Positions 39,656-48,318 of a stretch of 64,000 bases of DNA are shown in pieces. The notes under the pieces were generated by a model that saw only the letters and a program-made list of their open reading frames with translations, made no database searches and was not told the origin of the DNA. Each line of letters opens with the position of its first letter. Position 1 is the stretch's first letter. Where the stretch lies: the NCBI RefSeq assembly GCF_000224065.1, contig NZ_AFWT01000008.1, positions 62,001 to 126,000 of the forward strand, in the 5' to 3' direction. A program made the translations under genes and the position numbers. Origin of the DNA: Thiorhodococcus drewsii AZ1. GTDB taxonomy: Bacteria; Pseudomonadota; Gammaproteobacteria; Chromatiales; Chromatiaceae.

Positions 39656-40702
39656 TTCAACCGTGGAGAGGACACGCTCCTGAACGCTCTTGGGGAGCGG
39701 GATGTAGCCCATGGAATCGGCGATCTTCTGGCCCTTCTTTACGCCGTATTCGACCATCTCACGCAGCGCGGCGGCCTTTTCGTCGTCCTGGTCCTTGTAA
39801 AAGAGCATCCAGGTGAAGGTCGCGATCGGATAGGCGTCCTCGCCGGCCGGATCCCAAACCCAGGCGATCAGGTTCGGCACGTCGCTGTTGGGCAGGGTGC
39901 CCTCGGGGAACTCGGCGGAGGCCAGCGCGGCTGCGCCAGACTCGGGACCGGCGGCGATGAACTTGCCGGACTTGTTTTCGAGCTTGGCGACCTGCTTCCA
40001 GCCGGTCAGCTTGGCGTAACCGTACTCGACGTAGCCGATGGAGCCCTCGTTCTGCTGCACCTGAGCCGTGACGCCATCGTTTTTGGGCGCGGCGATGAAC
40101 TTGCCGGTATTGGGCCAGTTCGGGGCCTTGCCCTGACCGACGGTTTCCTTGAAGGTTTCGTTGATAGCCGAGAGATGTCCGGTGAAGACGAAGGAGGTCC
40201 CCGAGGAGTCGGAGCGGGTCACGACGGTGATCGGCTCGTCCGGGAGATCGACGCCCGGATTGGCCTCGGCGATGGCGGGATCGTTCCACTGGGTGATCTT
40301 GCCGGAGAAGATCGCCGGATAGACGTCACGGGGCAGATTGAGCTCCTTGACGCCCTTGAGGTTGTAGATGATGACGACCTCGCCAGCGGTCATGGGCAGC
40401 AGCACGACGCCCTGCTTGACCTGGGCCATGTCCTTGTCGTTCATGGCGGCGTCGGAGGCGGCGAAATCGACGGTGCCGTTGATCAGATCCTGAATGCCGG
40501 CACCGCTACCCTTGGACTGATAGTCGATACGGATGTCCTCGTGCTCGGCGCTGAAGTCCTTGAACCACTTTGAGTAGATGGGGAAGGGGAAGCTCGCGCC
40601 AGAACCGTTCAGCTTGACCTCGGCGTGGGCGGCGACGGAAACGGCGCAAAGGGAGACCAGCCCGGCGGCGAGCGCCGACTTGATATAGGAAGGTGTTTTC
40701 AT
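39644..40702 (-). CDS. pstS: Periplasmic phosphate-binding protein PstS
   Basis: A 352-residue protein. Signal peptide ending SVAAHA, then EVKLNGSGASFPFPIYSKW (phosphate-binding loop with Ser), DFAASDAAMND and RSDSSGTSFVFTGHL, which supply phosphate ligands. It delivers phosphate to PstCAB. First gene of the operon, with Pho-box-like repeats upstream and a hairpin downstream. E. coli PstS is 346 residues including its signal peptide. Confidence 0.97.
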   Translation of the reverse strand: MKTPSYIKSALAAGLVSLCAVSVAAHAEVKLNGSGASFPFPIYSKWFKDFSAEHEDIRIDYQSKGSGAGIQDLINGTVDFAASDAAMNDKDMAQVKQGVVLLPMTAGEVVIIYNLKGVKELNLPRDVYPAIFSGKITQWNDPAIAEANPGVDLPDEPITVVTRSDSSGTSFVFTGHLSAINETFKETVGQGKAPNWPNTGKFIAAPKNDGVTAQVQQNEGSIGYVEYGYAKLTGWKQVAKLENKSGKFIAAGPESGAAALASAEFPEGTLPNSDVPNLIAWVWDPAGEDAYPIATFTWMLFYKDQDDEKAAALREMVEYGVKKGQKIADSMGYIPLPKSVQERVLSTVEFIR

Positions 40703-40787
40703 GACAGAACCCCAGGGGATGATTGACGGCCGGGGCGAATGCCCAATCGGCCTGCGTGGAAAGCCGCTTAATTTTCCCGCTGGACTG

Positions 40788-40825
40788 CGAACGCTATGAT
40801 GACGTTTTCAAGAACGTTTGATGAC
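40788..40825 (-). promoter_or_regulatory. Pho-box-like direct repeats upstream of pstS
   Basis: On the minus strand GTCATCAAACGTTC and GTCATCATAGCGTTC occur 22 bases apart, giving half-sites GTCAT, GTTCT, GTCAT, GTTCG at about 11-base spacing. This is the geometry of PhoB sites (tandem 7-mers near CTGTCAT every 11 bases). They lie 85-125 bases upstream of pstS. Confidence 0.55.
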
Positions 40826-40869
40826 GGCGAGGGCCTCTGGCCATCAAAATCTTGGGGGTGCTGCATGGA

Positions 40870-41148
40870 TCAGGCGATCAGATCCTCAAGATGACCTGTG
40901 TCCGTGTCGCCGCGTTTCGACTTGCCGTGATTGGATTCGATCAGACGACGGAAACGCTCTGGATCCTCGTTCAGCATGTGCACATAGTCCTCGACCAGAC
41001 TCTGCCAGCCGCGTCGGTCGTGCTCCTTGAGTTCGAGCAGGGCGATCATGAGGAGTTTGGAGGCCGCCCGGACCTCCCTGTCCTTGCCTTCTCCGTACCA
41101 GGCGACCAGTTCCTCGTAAAGCGCTTCGACCTTTTCGAGCGGTGTCAT
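40870..41148 (-). CDS. Hypothetical protein (92 aa)
   Basis: Begins MTPLEKVEALYEELVAWYGEG; entirely helical and charged, with EVRAASKLLMIALLELKEHDRRG in the middle. The Met at 41148 has AGAGG six bases upstream, better than the Met at 41178. Not recognised. It lies upstream of pstS on the same strand, with the Pho-box-like repeats between them. Confidence 0.55.
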   Translation of the reverse strand: MTPLEKVEALYEELVAWYGEGKDREVRAASKLLMIALLELKEHDRRGWQSLVEDYVHMLNEDPERFRRLIESNHGKSKRGDTDTGHLEDLIA

Positions 41149-41368
41149 GATGGCCTCTTGGGCCTGCTGGGCAGGCAATGATGAATGGGCTGATTCGCTC
41201 GGGCAGCCGCCGTCGTTCCGATCGGTGCGGGATCAGAGGAGAGACTCCAACCTGTTGAGCGATTCCCGTCCCGAGCCGACATATCCTAGTGCCGGATTGT
41301 TGCTCTCGGATGACGTTCGTCGACGCCCTGTCTGCGGGCGCTAGGCTTGCCCGCAGACACGCGCGCGA

Positions 41369-42133
41369 TCAGGGGTAATCTTGGCGGGTGGGGCGAACCA
41401 CGATGTCGCTGATATGGACATGCGGCGGCTGGGTGACGATGTGATGGATGGCGTTGGCGATGTCCTCGCCGAACAGTAAGGGACCGAACTTCTCGTCGAA
41501 TTCACGCACCAGATCGTCGCTGTATCCCGCCACCGCTTGGAATCCGCTGACCACGATCCCCGGTTCGACCAGCGAGACGCGTACCCCCTTGGGGCCGATC
41601 TCGCGTCTCAGCCCCTCGACCAGTGCATGGACGGCGAATTTGGTAGAGCCATAGACGGCGCTGAAGGGTGAAATGTGGCGTCCGACGACCGAGCCGATGA
41701 CCACGATGTCGGCGGCTTTCTTGGGATAGGTGTCCTGCTGGGCGGCGACCATGTGTCGTCCTGCGGCCTGCATCAGACGCATTGCACCGCCGATGTTGAT
41801 ACGCATGACCTCCTCGAAGGCGTCTGCGTCGGCACTGGTCACCGCACCGCCCAGACCGCGTCCGGCATTGACCACGACGATGTCGGCTGGGCTTCCGAAT
41901 TGGTTCTCGGCGGTCTCCAGCATCTGTTGGATCACGTCGGCCTCACTGGCATCGCCCGCGACGCCGACGAAGGATGCGCCGAGTTCGCTCTCCAGGGCGC
42001 TCAACTTGTCGGCGGTGCGACCGTTTCCGACCACTGCGAAGCCGGCGGTGACGAAGGTTCGAGCCGTCGCCTCGCCGATCCCGGAAGTGGCGCCGGTAAC
42101 GATGGCGATACGTTTAGGGTGTGATGACATCAT
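41369..42133 (-). CDS. Short-chain dehydrogenase/reductase
   Basis: A 254-residue SDR. Cofactor loop TGATSGIGEA, NAGRG, catalytic Ser in VIGSVVGRHIS and YGSTK with Tyr and Lys. A Gly/Arg pair (GNGRTADKL) after beta-2 suggests NADP preference. The start has GGGAG five bases upstream (ATG at 42133, with an alternative at 42130). The substrate is unknown. Confidence 0.9.
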   Translation of the reverse strand: MMSSHPKRIAIVTGATSGIGEATARTFVTAGFAVVGNGRTADKLSALESELGASFVGVAGDASEADVIQQMLETAENQFGSPADIVVVNAGRGLGGAVTSADADAFEEVMRINIGGAMRLMQAAGRHMVAAQQDTYPKKAADIVVIGSVVGRHISPFSAVYGSTKFAVHALVEGLRREIGPKGVRVSLVEPGIVVSGFQAVAGYSDDLVREFDEKFGPLLFGEDIANAIHHIVTQPPHVHISDIVVRPTRQDYP

Positions 42134-42262
42134 TGCTGCTCCCATGGTTTGGAGGGTCGGAGTGACGTGGTCTTCGTGCCCACGGACATCCCGTTTAAGA
42201 GCGCATTTTCTCAACGAGGTTCATTGATCCCTTAGTCCCGTGCCGTTGCCGGTCGAGCGTCT

Positions 42263-45200
42263 TCAGAAAGCGAAATCGACGCCCGAAGTAAATCCGACAT
42301 TGGAGTAGTCGTCGCCAGCGCTGACATATAGAGCGGCTTTGACCATCGCGTTTTTGGTCAGTTTGTAGGAGAGACCCGCCGTCATTCTGGCCTCTGGGCC
42401 ATCCGCCGAGCGACCCTCCAAGGTGCCGTGGCTACCGTCATCGTACGCGTAGGCGATGTCGGAGTTGTCGAGATCCAGGTGTTGGAACAGATCCAGGCTG
42501 AGCGAGGGTGCCACTCGCTTGAGCGTGGGTGTAACAGACGCCGTTGCGCCGATGCCGAGGCGCAGCCGCTCGTAATGGCGTCCGCCAAACCGTGCCGGAA
42601 TGCCGAGTTCGCTGGCCTCGGTGAACGCGGACTCGCTGCCGCGCATGTAGGTCAGATTGGCGAGCCAGTTCCAGTTCCAGCCCCGCACGACCGTGGTGCG
42701 CGAGACTTCCATTCCCAGGATCCAACGCTCGTGATCGGTGTCTCCTGTTGCCATCGCGCTTCCCAGATCTCGCTGATAGTCGATATCGCCGAAACCGTAG
42801 GCAATGCCCAGACCGAGGTCGACGAGATCCAGATCCAGCTTGGCCGTGATGCCGATCATGGAGGTGTCGAGCTTTTGCTCCCGGTGCGTGTCGTCGATTT
42901 TGGCCTTTTCGGAGGTTTTGGCCAGAGAGATCGCCCAGACTCCACGCTCTCCGAGCGGGCCGCTGAGGCCGGCCAACATGCCGCCGATCCGGATGTCATA
43001 GCCGGATACGCCATCCGCGTCGTCGAATGAGAACTCGTCTCCGAGCGCGGAGACGACGAATCCGGACAGCTGTTTCTGTTGCTTGGCGGAGGTAGTTCGT
43101 GCGAACGTCAAGACGCTATCCATGACGGCAAGCGAGCTTCGATACGCCGTTTCGGCGGTCCCGTCGAAGATGGCAGGGCTGGTGCTCGTCAGCGTCACCG
43201 CGCTGGATGAACTCAGCACATCCAGCGCGGTGCGGCTGGAAGCGGCGCTCATCCCGTCGGGATCTTCAACCCTGGCGAAGCGACCGCTAACACCGTTGGC
43301 TGCCGTGAGGATCGGCAACTGCACGTCTCCCTTGAGCGCGCTTCCCTTCAATCGCAGCGTTCCATTGCCGAGGATCGCCACTCCTGTGTCCGCGACCGCG
43401 TAGTTCTCGACGGTTGCGGTTTGCTCGACGACCGACAAGAGGTCCGCTCGGCTCGAAGCACCATCGACATCGATCTCTAGGACCCCATCGGCGGCCTCGT
43501 AGCGCGTGACGGTCAGCGTCCCAAGCGTGTCGCGGTCACCAGGAGTCATGGTGCCGGAACCGGAGACGAGCCCGTTGATGCGTCCGTTGCCGGACAGACG
43601 CGAGGCCGCTCCTGTGGAGACATCTCCCGTGAGGATCCCGTTGACGGTGAGTCGGTCGGATCCCCGGGTGATGTCGATACCGCCGCTCACGCTGCCCGTG
43701 GGGCCTATGTCGATCGTATCGTTCGATGGGGCGCTGGCGTCGATTGCGATCGTATTGGCTCCGATGGTCTCGATCTTGCCATCGACCTGTACGCTGTTTT
43801 CGGTGCCTTCGAGCCGGATCAGGGTCAGATCGTTGCCATAACCTTTCAGAATCCCTTGATCTTCGATCCTGATCGAGCCATTGGTCATGCGTGTGGCGGT
43901 CGTGTCTTGGCCGTAGAAGACATAGGTGGGCACGGGCGCGTCGAAGCCGATTTCAGGGCTCACCCAGCGGTATCCCGAAGGTTGGACCGTGAAAGCAGTC
44001 GTCATGTTGCGCTGTTGATCCGCAACCGTGGTGCCCCGACAGAGGGTGCCGCTGTCCGAGGTCGAGCAACCGTTCGGATCCCTCACAAAGGCATCGAAAA
44101 TGGCGACCGTCTCCTGCAGATCGTAAAAATAGTCGTTGATGTCGGCTGGCGTGAACTGGCGGTTGCCAGGAAAGCTCAGGAAGGTATTGAGATCCGATAC
44201 GATGAAGAGATCGTCCGCCGTGGTGTCGGGGTCGCCGGGGAAATGGAACATCAGGGTCTGATAGCCGCTCAGCTCGCCACCGTGACCCAGCATGAAGACG
44301 CCGGTCTCGGTACTGTGCTGGCCATAGATCGCAAAGCCGTAGCCGCCTTCGATGATGCCGACCTCGCCATTCATGATGTTTGTGTTCTTTAGTCGCTCTG
44401 CAAAGACTGCCGGGGCCAGGGTGCCATTGCGGTTCGTTGTCAGCTCGATGAGCCAATCCAGTTGGTCATGAACATTCGAGATCATGGCGCCGGCCGAGTT
44501 GGGCACCGAGGGGGTCGTGAAGGTGAAGTCCGTCAGCGCGCCGTATGTATTCCATGTCCCGTTCGTATGCTGGTCGGATCCCCACTCGGTGCCGGTGGGA
44601 TACAGCGTATTGGTCAGACCCAGCGGCTCGATCACACGCTCGGTGATCAGTTCGCGGATGGTTCTGCAGTTTCCTGTCTCGCAGCTGGCCGCCTCGGCGA
44701 TAATGCCTGCCAGCGTGAAATTGGTATTGGAGTACTCAAAGGTTCCTTGATCTCCTGGTGTCATCGTCGATCCTTCGGCGAGAGCTGCAGCGATCAATTG
44801 GGCGCGCGCCAAGTCGTAGTCGCCATTCTTGGCATTCCATGTATCCAGAATGGTTGCGCCTGGGTGGTTCGGGTCCTCGCCTGACAGATATTCCGCGATT
44901 CCGCTGCGCATCGAGATGAGGTCGCGAACGGTGAAGGTCTCGCGCTGCTGCTGGCTCATGACGCTTAGGGCCTGTGTCGCGGCGGGTTGGCGCACGTACC
45001 ATTCCTGTAGCGTATCGTCCAGGCCAATCACACCCTCTCCGACGAATTGGAGCACCACGGTCCCGGTATAGGTCTTGGTCTGACTACCGATGTGAAAGCG
45101 GTCGTCGACCGTCAAGGCCCGTCCGCCCTGGGACGCCGTAGCCGGGCCTGTCGTCCCTGTCGCATGGGTCCAGCGGCCTCCGTTTCCGAACTCCATCCCA

Positions 45201-45358
45201 GAGACCACCCCGTAGAAACCATGCTGTCCGACCAGCGCGTCTTGGGTGATGTCCAGGTAGCGGGAGAGCGCTTCGACGTCCTGGGCTTCAGCTCCGCCGC
45301 ACATCGCCAGTGTCAAGGCTGTCGCGAGTGCTTTGCGTGTGTCATGAGTGCCGTTCAT
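42263..45358 (-). CDS. Autotransporter with beta-lactamase-fold serine hydrolase passenger
   Basis: A 1031-residue secreted protein. Signal peptide (about 1-25, ALATALTLAMCGGAEA), then a passenger of the class C beta-lactamase / D-Ala-D-Ala carboxypeptidase family: SQTK at 92-95, YSN at 209-211, HGG at 359-361. A repetitive beta-rich stalk (about 500-740; NSVQVDGKIETIGANTIAID, GSVSGGIDITRGSDRLTVNG) leads to a C-terminal autotransporter barrel (about 765-1031) ending in Phe. It should display or release an esterase, peptidase or lactamase at the cell surface. Base composition seems somewhat lower in GC than neighbours. Upstream of it on the same strand is another beta-barrel protein. Confidence 0.85.
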   Translation of the reverse strand: MNGTHDTRKALATALTLAMCGGAEAQDVEALSRYLDITQDALVGQHGFYGVVSGMEFGNGGRWTHATGTTGPATASQGGRALTVDDRFHIGSQTKTYTGTVVLQFVGEGVIGLDDTLQEWYVRQPAATQALSVMSQQQRETFTVRDLISMRSGIAEYLSGEDPNHPGATILDTWNAKNGDYDLARAQLIAAALAEGSTMTPGDQGTFEYSNTNFTLAGIIAEAASCETGNCRTIRELITERVIEPLGLTNTLYPTGTEWGSDQHTNGTWNTYGALTDFTFTTPSVPNSAGAMISNVHDQLDWLIELTTNRNGTLAPAVFAERLKNTNIMNGEVGIIEGGYGFAIYGQHSTETGVFMLGHGGELSGYQTLMFHFPGDPDTTADDLFIVSDLNTFLSFPGNRQFTPADINDYFYDLQETVAIFDAFVRDPNGCSTSDSGTLCRGTTVADQQRNMTTAFTVQPSGYRWVSPEIGFDAPVPTYVFYGQDTTATRMTNGSIRIEDQGILKGYGNDLTLIRLEGTENSVQVDGKIETIGANTIAIDASAPSNDTIDIGPTGSVSGGIDITRGSDRLTVNGILTGDVSTGAASRLSGNGRINGLVSGSGTMTPGDRDTLGTLTVTRYEAADGVLEIDVDGASSRADLLSVVEQTATVENYAVADTGVAILGNGTLRLKGSALKGDVQLPILTAANGVSGRFARVEDPDGMSAASSRTALDVLSSSSAVTLTSTSPAIFDGTAETAYRSSLAVMDSVLTFARTTSAKQQKQLSGFVVSALGDEFSFDDADGVSGYDIRIGGMLAGLSGPLGERGVWAISLAKTSEKAKIDDTHREQKLDTSMIGITAKLDLDLVDLGLGIAYGFGDIDYQRDLGSAMATGDTDHERWILGMEVSRTTVVRGWNWNWLANLTYMRGSESAFTEASELGIPARFGGRHYERLRLGIGATASVTPTLKRVAPSLSLDLFQHLDLDNSDIAYAYDDGSHGTLEGRSADGPEARMTAGLSYKLTKNAMVKAALYVSAGDDYSNVGFTSGVDFAF

Positions 45359-45418
45359 CGTGAATGTACTCTCTCGCAGTGGTGGAAATTAGCCATCGGA
45401 TGTGAGTTCTACGAATCG

Positions 45419-46513
45419 TCAACCATATTTGGGCAAGCGCAATGGAATGATGAGGTCGAATGAGAGGTAGCCTTCGGGCCTTCCGGCGGTTGCGACAATG
45501 GATAGCCCGGTCTGCAGCTTGAATCCGTCGTGCCAGTCATAGTCAATGCCAACCGATATCAACGATGTGTTGCTGCTTTGTGATAGCCGGCGATAGGCAT
45601 AGGTCAGTGAGAAGGTGAGTCGTTTGTACTGGTAGGCGGTATTCAGCTCGGTGTATTGGGCGCTTTGGTTCATTCCTTGATAGCCGTCGAAGGCGGCGAC
45701 CTCGGCATAGAGCGACCAAGCGTCGCCGATTTGCCGTAATAGGCTGGCGACGCCTCCGATTTCATCATCTTCGGATGTGCTCACACCCGGAAGATAGCGT
45801 GCGCCTAGTGAAAGGCGTCCCTTGTGAATCGTATGAGCCCACTCCAGCGCAACATTGTTCAGGTGGCCAGAGGGATAAGAGCCGACGGCATCGAAGGAGA
45901 CATTCTTGCCCAGCTTGCAGACTGCATCGGCGGGCAAGACAGTGTCTGCGGACGAGAACAGAGAGACGGTCAATGAACCGTTTTCGGTCTTGTGCGCTAG
46001 GGAGGCGCCAAGGCACTCGGTGAGTTCATAGTCTTCGGCGAGGTAGGCGGCCGCGACCCCCTTCGCCAGGGACCAGCTGTTTCCGAAGACGGGTGCGAAT
46101 TTACCGATGCGTAACCTGTTGTCAGCTCGATCGAATTCGGCGTAGACCTGGTAAACGACATGGCTCGGCGCGCCGAACTGAGCGCCACTGGAAGACTCGG
46201 TGTAGTCGATCTCGTTTCCGTAGAGCCCATAGAGCTGCGTGCGGTTGGAAAAATACCACTGGCCTAGAATGAACAGTTCGATATCGCCGTCGTTCGTGGC
46301 CGCCTGATTGAGGGCTAAATCGAGCTCGGTCTCAACGGATACCGCCCAATCGAAGCCATGCCGCTCCTGTGCGTCTTTGGCATAGACTCCCGAAGGTGAC
46401 GCGAGCGTGAGTAACGCGAGAATGGCGGGTCGTGCCGCGTCGTGAAGATGGTTGGGGCGCTTCCTGTCGCGAGGCGCTGTCCAGGATGCGCTCAGAGGCT
46501 GATCGACAGTCAT
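45419..46513 (-). CDS. Outer-membrane beta-barrel protein (364 aa), unknown function
   Basis: A hydrophobic segment (PAILALLTLASPSGVYA) after a charged N-terminus looks like a signal peptide. The rest alternates aromatic-rich amphipathic strands (TQLYGLYGNEIDYTES, HVVYQVYAEFDRADN, YQYKRLTFSLTYAYRRL) as in porin-like barrels. Internal periodicity suggests about 14-18 strands. No family recognised. Located 60 bases upstream of the autotransporter gene on the same strand, so the two are probably cotranscribed. Less GC-rich than neighbours, which suggests acquisition as a unit. Confidence 0.65.
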   Translation of the reverse strand: MTVDQPLSASWTAPRDRKRPNHLHDAARPAILALLTLASPSGVYAKDAQERHGFDWAVSVETELDLALNQAATNDGDIELFILGQWYFSNRTQLYGLYGNEIDYTESSSGAQFGAPSHVVYQVYAEFDRADNRLRIGKFAPVFGNSWSLAKGVAAAYLAEDYELTECLGASLAHKTENGSLTVSLFSSADTVLPADAVCKLGKNVSFDAVGSYPSGHLNNVALEWAHTIHKGRLSLGARYLPGVSTSEDDEIGGVASLLRQIGDAWSLYAEVAAFDGYQGMNQSAQYTELNTAYQYKRLTFSLTYAYRRLSQSSNTSLISVGIDYDWHDGFKLQTGLSIVATAGRPEGYLSFDLIIPLRLPKYG

Positions 46514-46860
46514 CGCAGCGACATCCGGTGATATTGACAGGGGTACGACCTTCTCTTGTGGAGAGGACCAAATGCCCGATGGGGCAGTGGTCTCAGCCGT
46601 AATGCGGGGTGCTGCCCGTTTTTAAAGGTCGGTCAATCGAAGCCAGTCTCGGACGATTTCGTTCACGTCACGTTGACTGTAGATCACGCCGGCAATCGCT
46701 GCCAGCCGGGGACGTGGTGAGGTGCCGTCCCCTGGGTTCGCTGCACTGTACCCGGGCTATGTCTGTCGCCCGGATGGAGCGGGAGCGCAATCCGGGGATG
46801 TCGTTGAGGTGGGGTGGTCGCCTGGGTTTCGCTGTGCTCCACCCAGGCGACGGACGGGCG
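46514..46860. repeat. Intergenic region with REP-like palindromes
   Basis: A 347-base spacer with no gene. From about 46729 it holds imperfect palindromes of the kind widely dispersed between proteobacterial genes (CCCCTGGGTTCGCTGCACTG, CCCGGGCTATG, then GCCCGGATGGAG and CAATCCGGGG). A perfect inverted repeat TCGCCTGGGT (46818-46827) / ACCCAGGCGA (46841-46850) is 10 bases before the stop of the next gene and may act as its terminator. Confidence 0.6.
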
Positions 46861-48045
46861 TCAGGCTGTGAGGATGCGTTTGGCCTCGTTGACCTTGGCG
46901 GCGAGGTAGTCCGAGCCGCCGCGGTCCGGGTGGATCCGCTGGATGAGTCGACGGTGCGCGGTCTGGATCTCTTCCGGTCCGGCGTCGCGCTCGATGCCGA
47001 GGATGGCGCGTGCCTCGCTCTCGGTCATGGGGGCCGACCCCGGCTGTGGCGCGGCCTCGGGGCGGTGACGCGGCGGTGGTTCTTCCACCTGGTGTCCGCG
47101 CGCGCGGGTCAGGTAGACCTCCAGCGCCTCGGCCGATTCGGCGTCCGTTCGATAGCAGGTGGCCAGGAGGTCCAGTAGCTGCTCGGTCGGGATCTGTTCG
47201 AGCGATTGTCCGCGCAGTGGGCCGAGCAGGATCTCGCCGCTCATGGCGCCCGAGAGATGGTCGATGACCAGCAGCACGTAGCGGGTTGCGACCCGTGACT
47301 GGTTGGGATCCTGGTAGTTGCTGGCGCTCCGGAATTCACGTACCCACATGGCCGTGGCTCCGGCGACCGCGCTCGGCATCATGATGAAGTTGACCACGGG
47401 GATCATCCCGAGTCCGGCGGCGGTCGCGCCGAAGCTGAGGCTCATCGTGCGGCGGCTACGGAGCTTCTGGCGCATCTCGGCGAACTTGAGTCCGTGATTG
47501 CCCATCGGGTAGTCGGAATATTCCACCGCCAGCATCCAGGCTGTATAGAGAAACCAGATCGCCGGACCCACGATCGGGACGAACAGCAGCACCAGGAAGG
47601 GGATGGCCCAGAGCAGCGCATAGAGGATCTTGCGCAGTTCGTCGAACAGGGTCGGTACCAGCTCTGCCAGCAGTCGGCGGAAATCGCCTTCCTGCTCGAT
47701 CGGGCGTCCGGTCAGCAGGAGTTCGACCTTCTCGGCCAGCAGGCTGTTGAAGGGTGAGGCGACGAGGTTGGCGACCATGCCGAAGGTGTAGAAGACCACG
47801 ACGAGTAGCAGCACGATGAAGATGGGCCAGAGGATCCAGTCCAGCCAGCCGAGCCATTCGGGGACGTGCGACTGCAGGGTCGCCATGAGTCCCTCGAACT
47901 GGGTGACACCGAAATAGATGCCGCCCGTGAAGATGAGGATGTTGATCAGCAGTGGGATGAGCACGAATCGCCTGAGACCTGGGCGTACGATGAGGCGCAT
48001 GCCCTGCAGCAGGTATCCGGCACCAGAAACGGGATTGGTGACCAT
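46861..48045 (-). CDS. CysZ-like (EI24) membrane protein fused to a J domain
   Basis: A 394-residue protein. Residues 1-242 match CysZ, the sulfate-uptake membrane protein (GMRLIVRPGLRRFVLIPLLIN, NLVASPFNSLLAEKVE, FLYTAWMLAVEYSDYPMGNH, MMPSAVAGATAMWV). After a short linker, residues 250-394 match the soluble part of a different family of membrane-linked J-domain proteins (RYVLLVIDHLSGAMSGEILLGP, then a Pro-rich linker and a C-terminal J domain with HPD at 372-374). The fusion is in frame. It may couple a transporter-like membrane domain to DnaK. A real gene is expected; the CysZ part retains all membrane segments. Confidence 0.85.
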   Translation of the reverse strand: MVTNPVSGAGYLLQGMRLIVRPGLRRFVLIPLLINILIFTGGIYFGVTQFEGLMATLQSHVPEWLGWLDWILWPIFIVLLLVVVFYTFGMVANLVASPFNSLLAEKVELLLTGRPIEQEGDFRRLLAELVPTLFDELRKILYALLWAIPFLVLLFVPIVGPAIWFLYTAWMLAVEYSDYPMGNHGLKFAEMRQKLRSRRTMSLSFGATAAGLGMIPVVNFIMMPSAVAGATAMWVREFRSASNYQDPNQSRVATRYVLLVIDHLSGAMSGEILLGPLRGQSLEQIPTEQLLDLLATCYRTDAESAEALEVYLTRARGHQVEEPPPRHRPEAAPQPGSAPMTESEARAILGIERDAGPEEIQTAHRRLIQRIHPDRGGSDYLAAKVNEAKRILTA

Positions 48046-48318
48046 AAGAAGACTCTGAATGATTGTCGATGATGACTCAGCGCGCGCTCTGCATCCGGCG
48101 GCGCGACGTTCCGGTGCGCGCTCGGTCGGGTGCCGAGCGGCGCGGGCGATAGGTTCGCGAGCGAGCTGAATCCTTCACTGATGAGGTGCGACGGGGAACG
48201 GCTGGACCCGCGTTGAATGGGGTCCAGTATACCCTTCGAATCCCGGCAAATCAGGCGCGTTCTGACACATCGGCGTGCCTGCGTCGCGCTGGAGCGACGT
48301 GGTGCGGATCGCCCGAAA
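48046..48318. other. Spacer between CysZ/J-domain gene and MenH-like gene
   Basis: A 273-base stretch with no gene. It contains an 8-bp inverted repeat CTGGACCC (48202-48209) / GGGTCCAG (48220-48227) downstream of the MenH-like stop, a possible transcript end. The CysZ/J-domain promoter should also be here. Confidence 0.45.
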
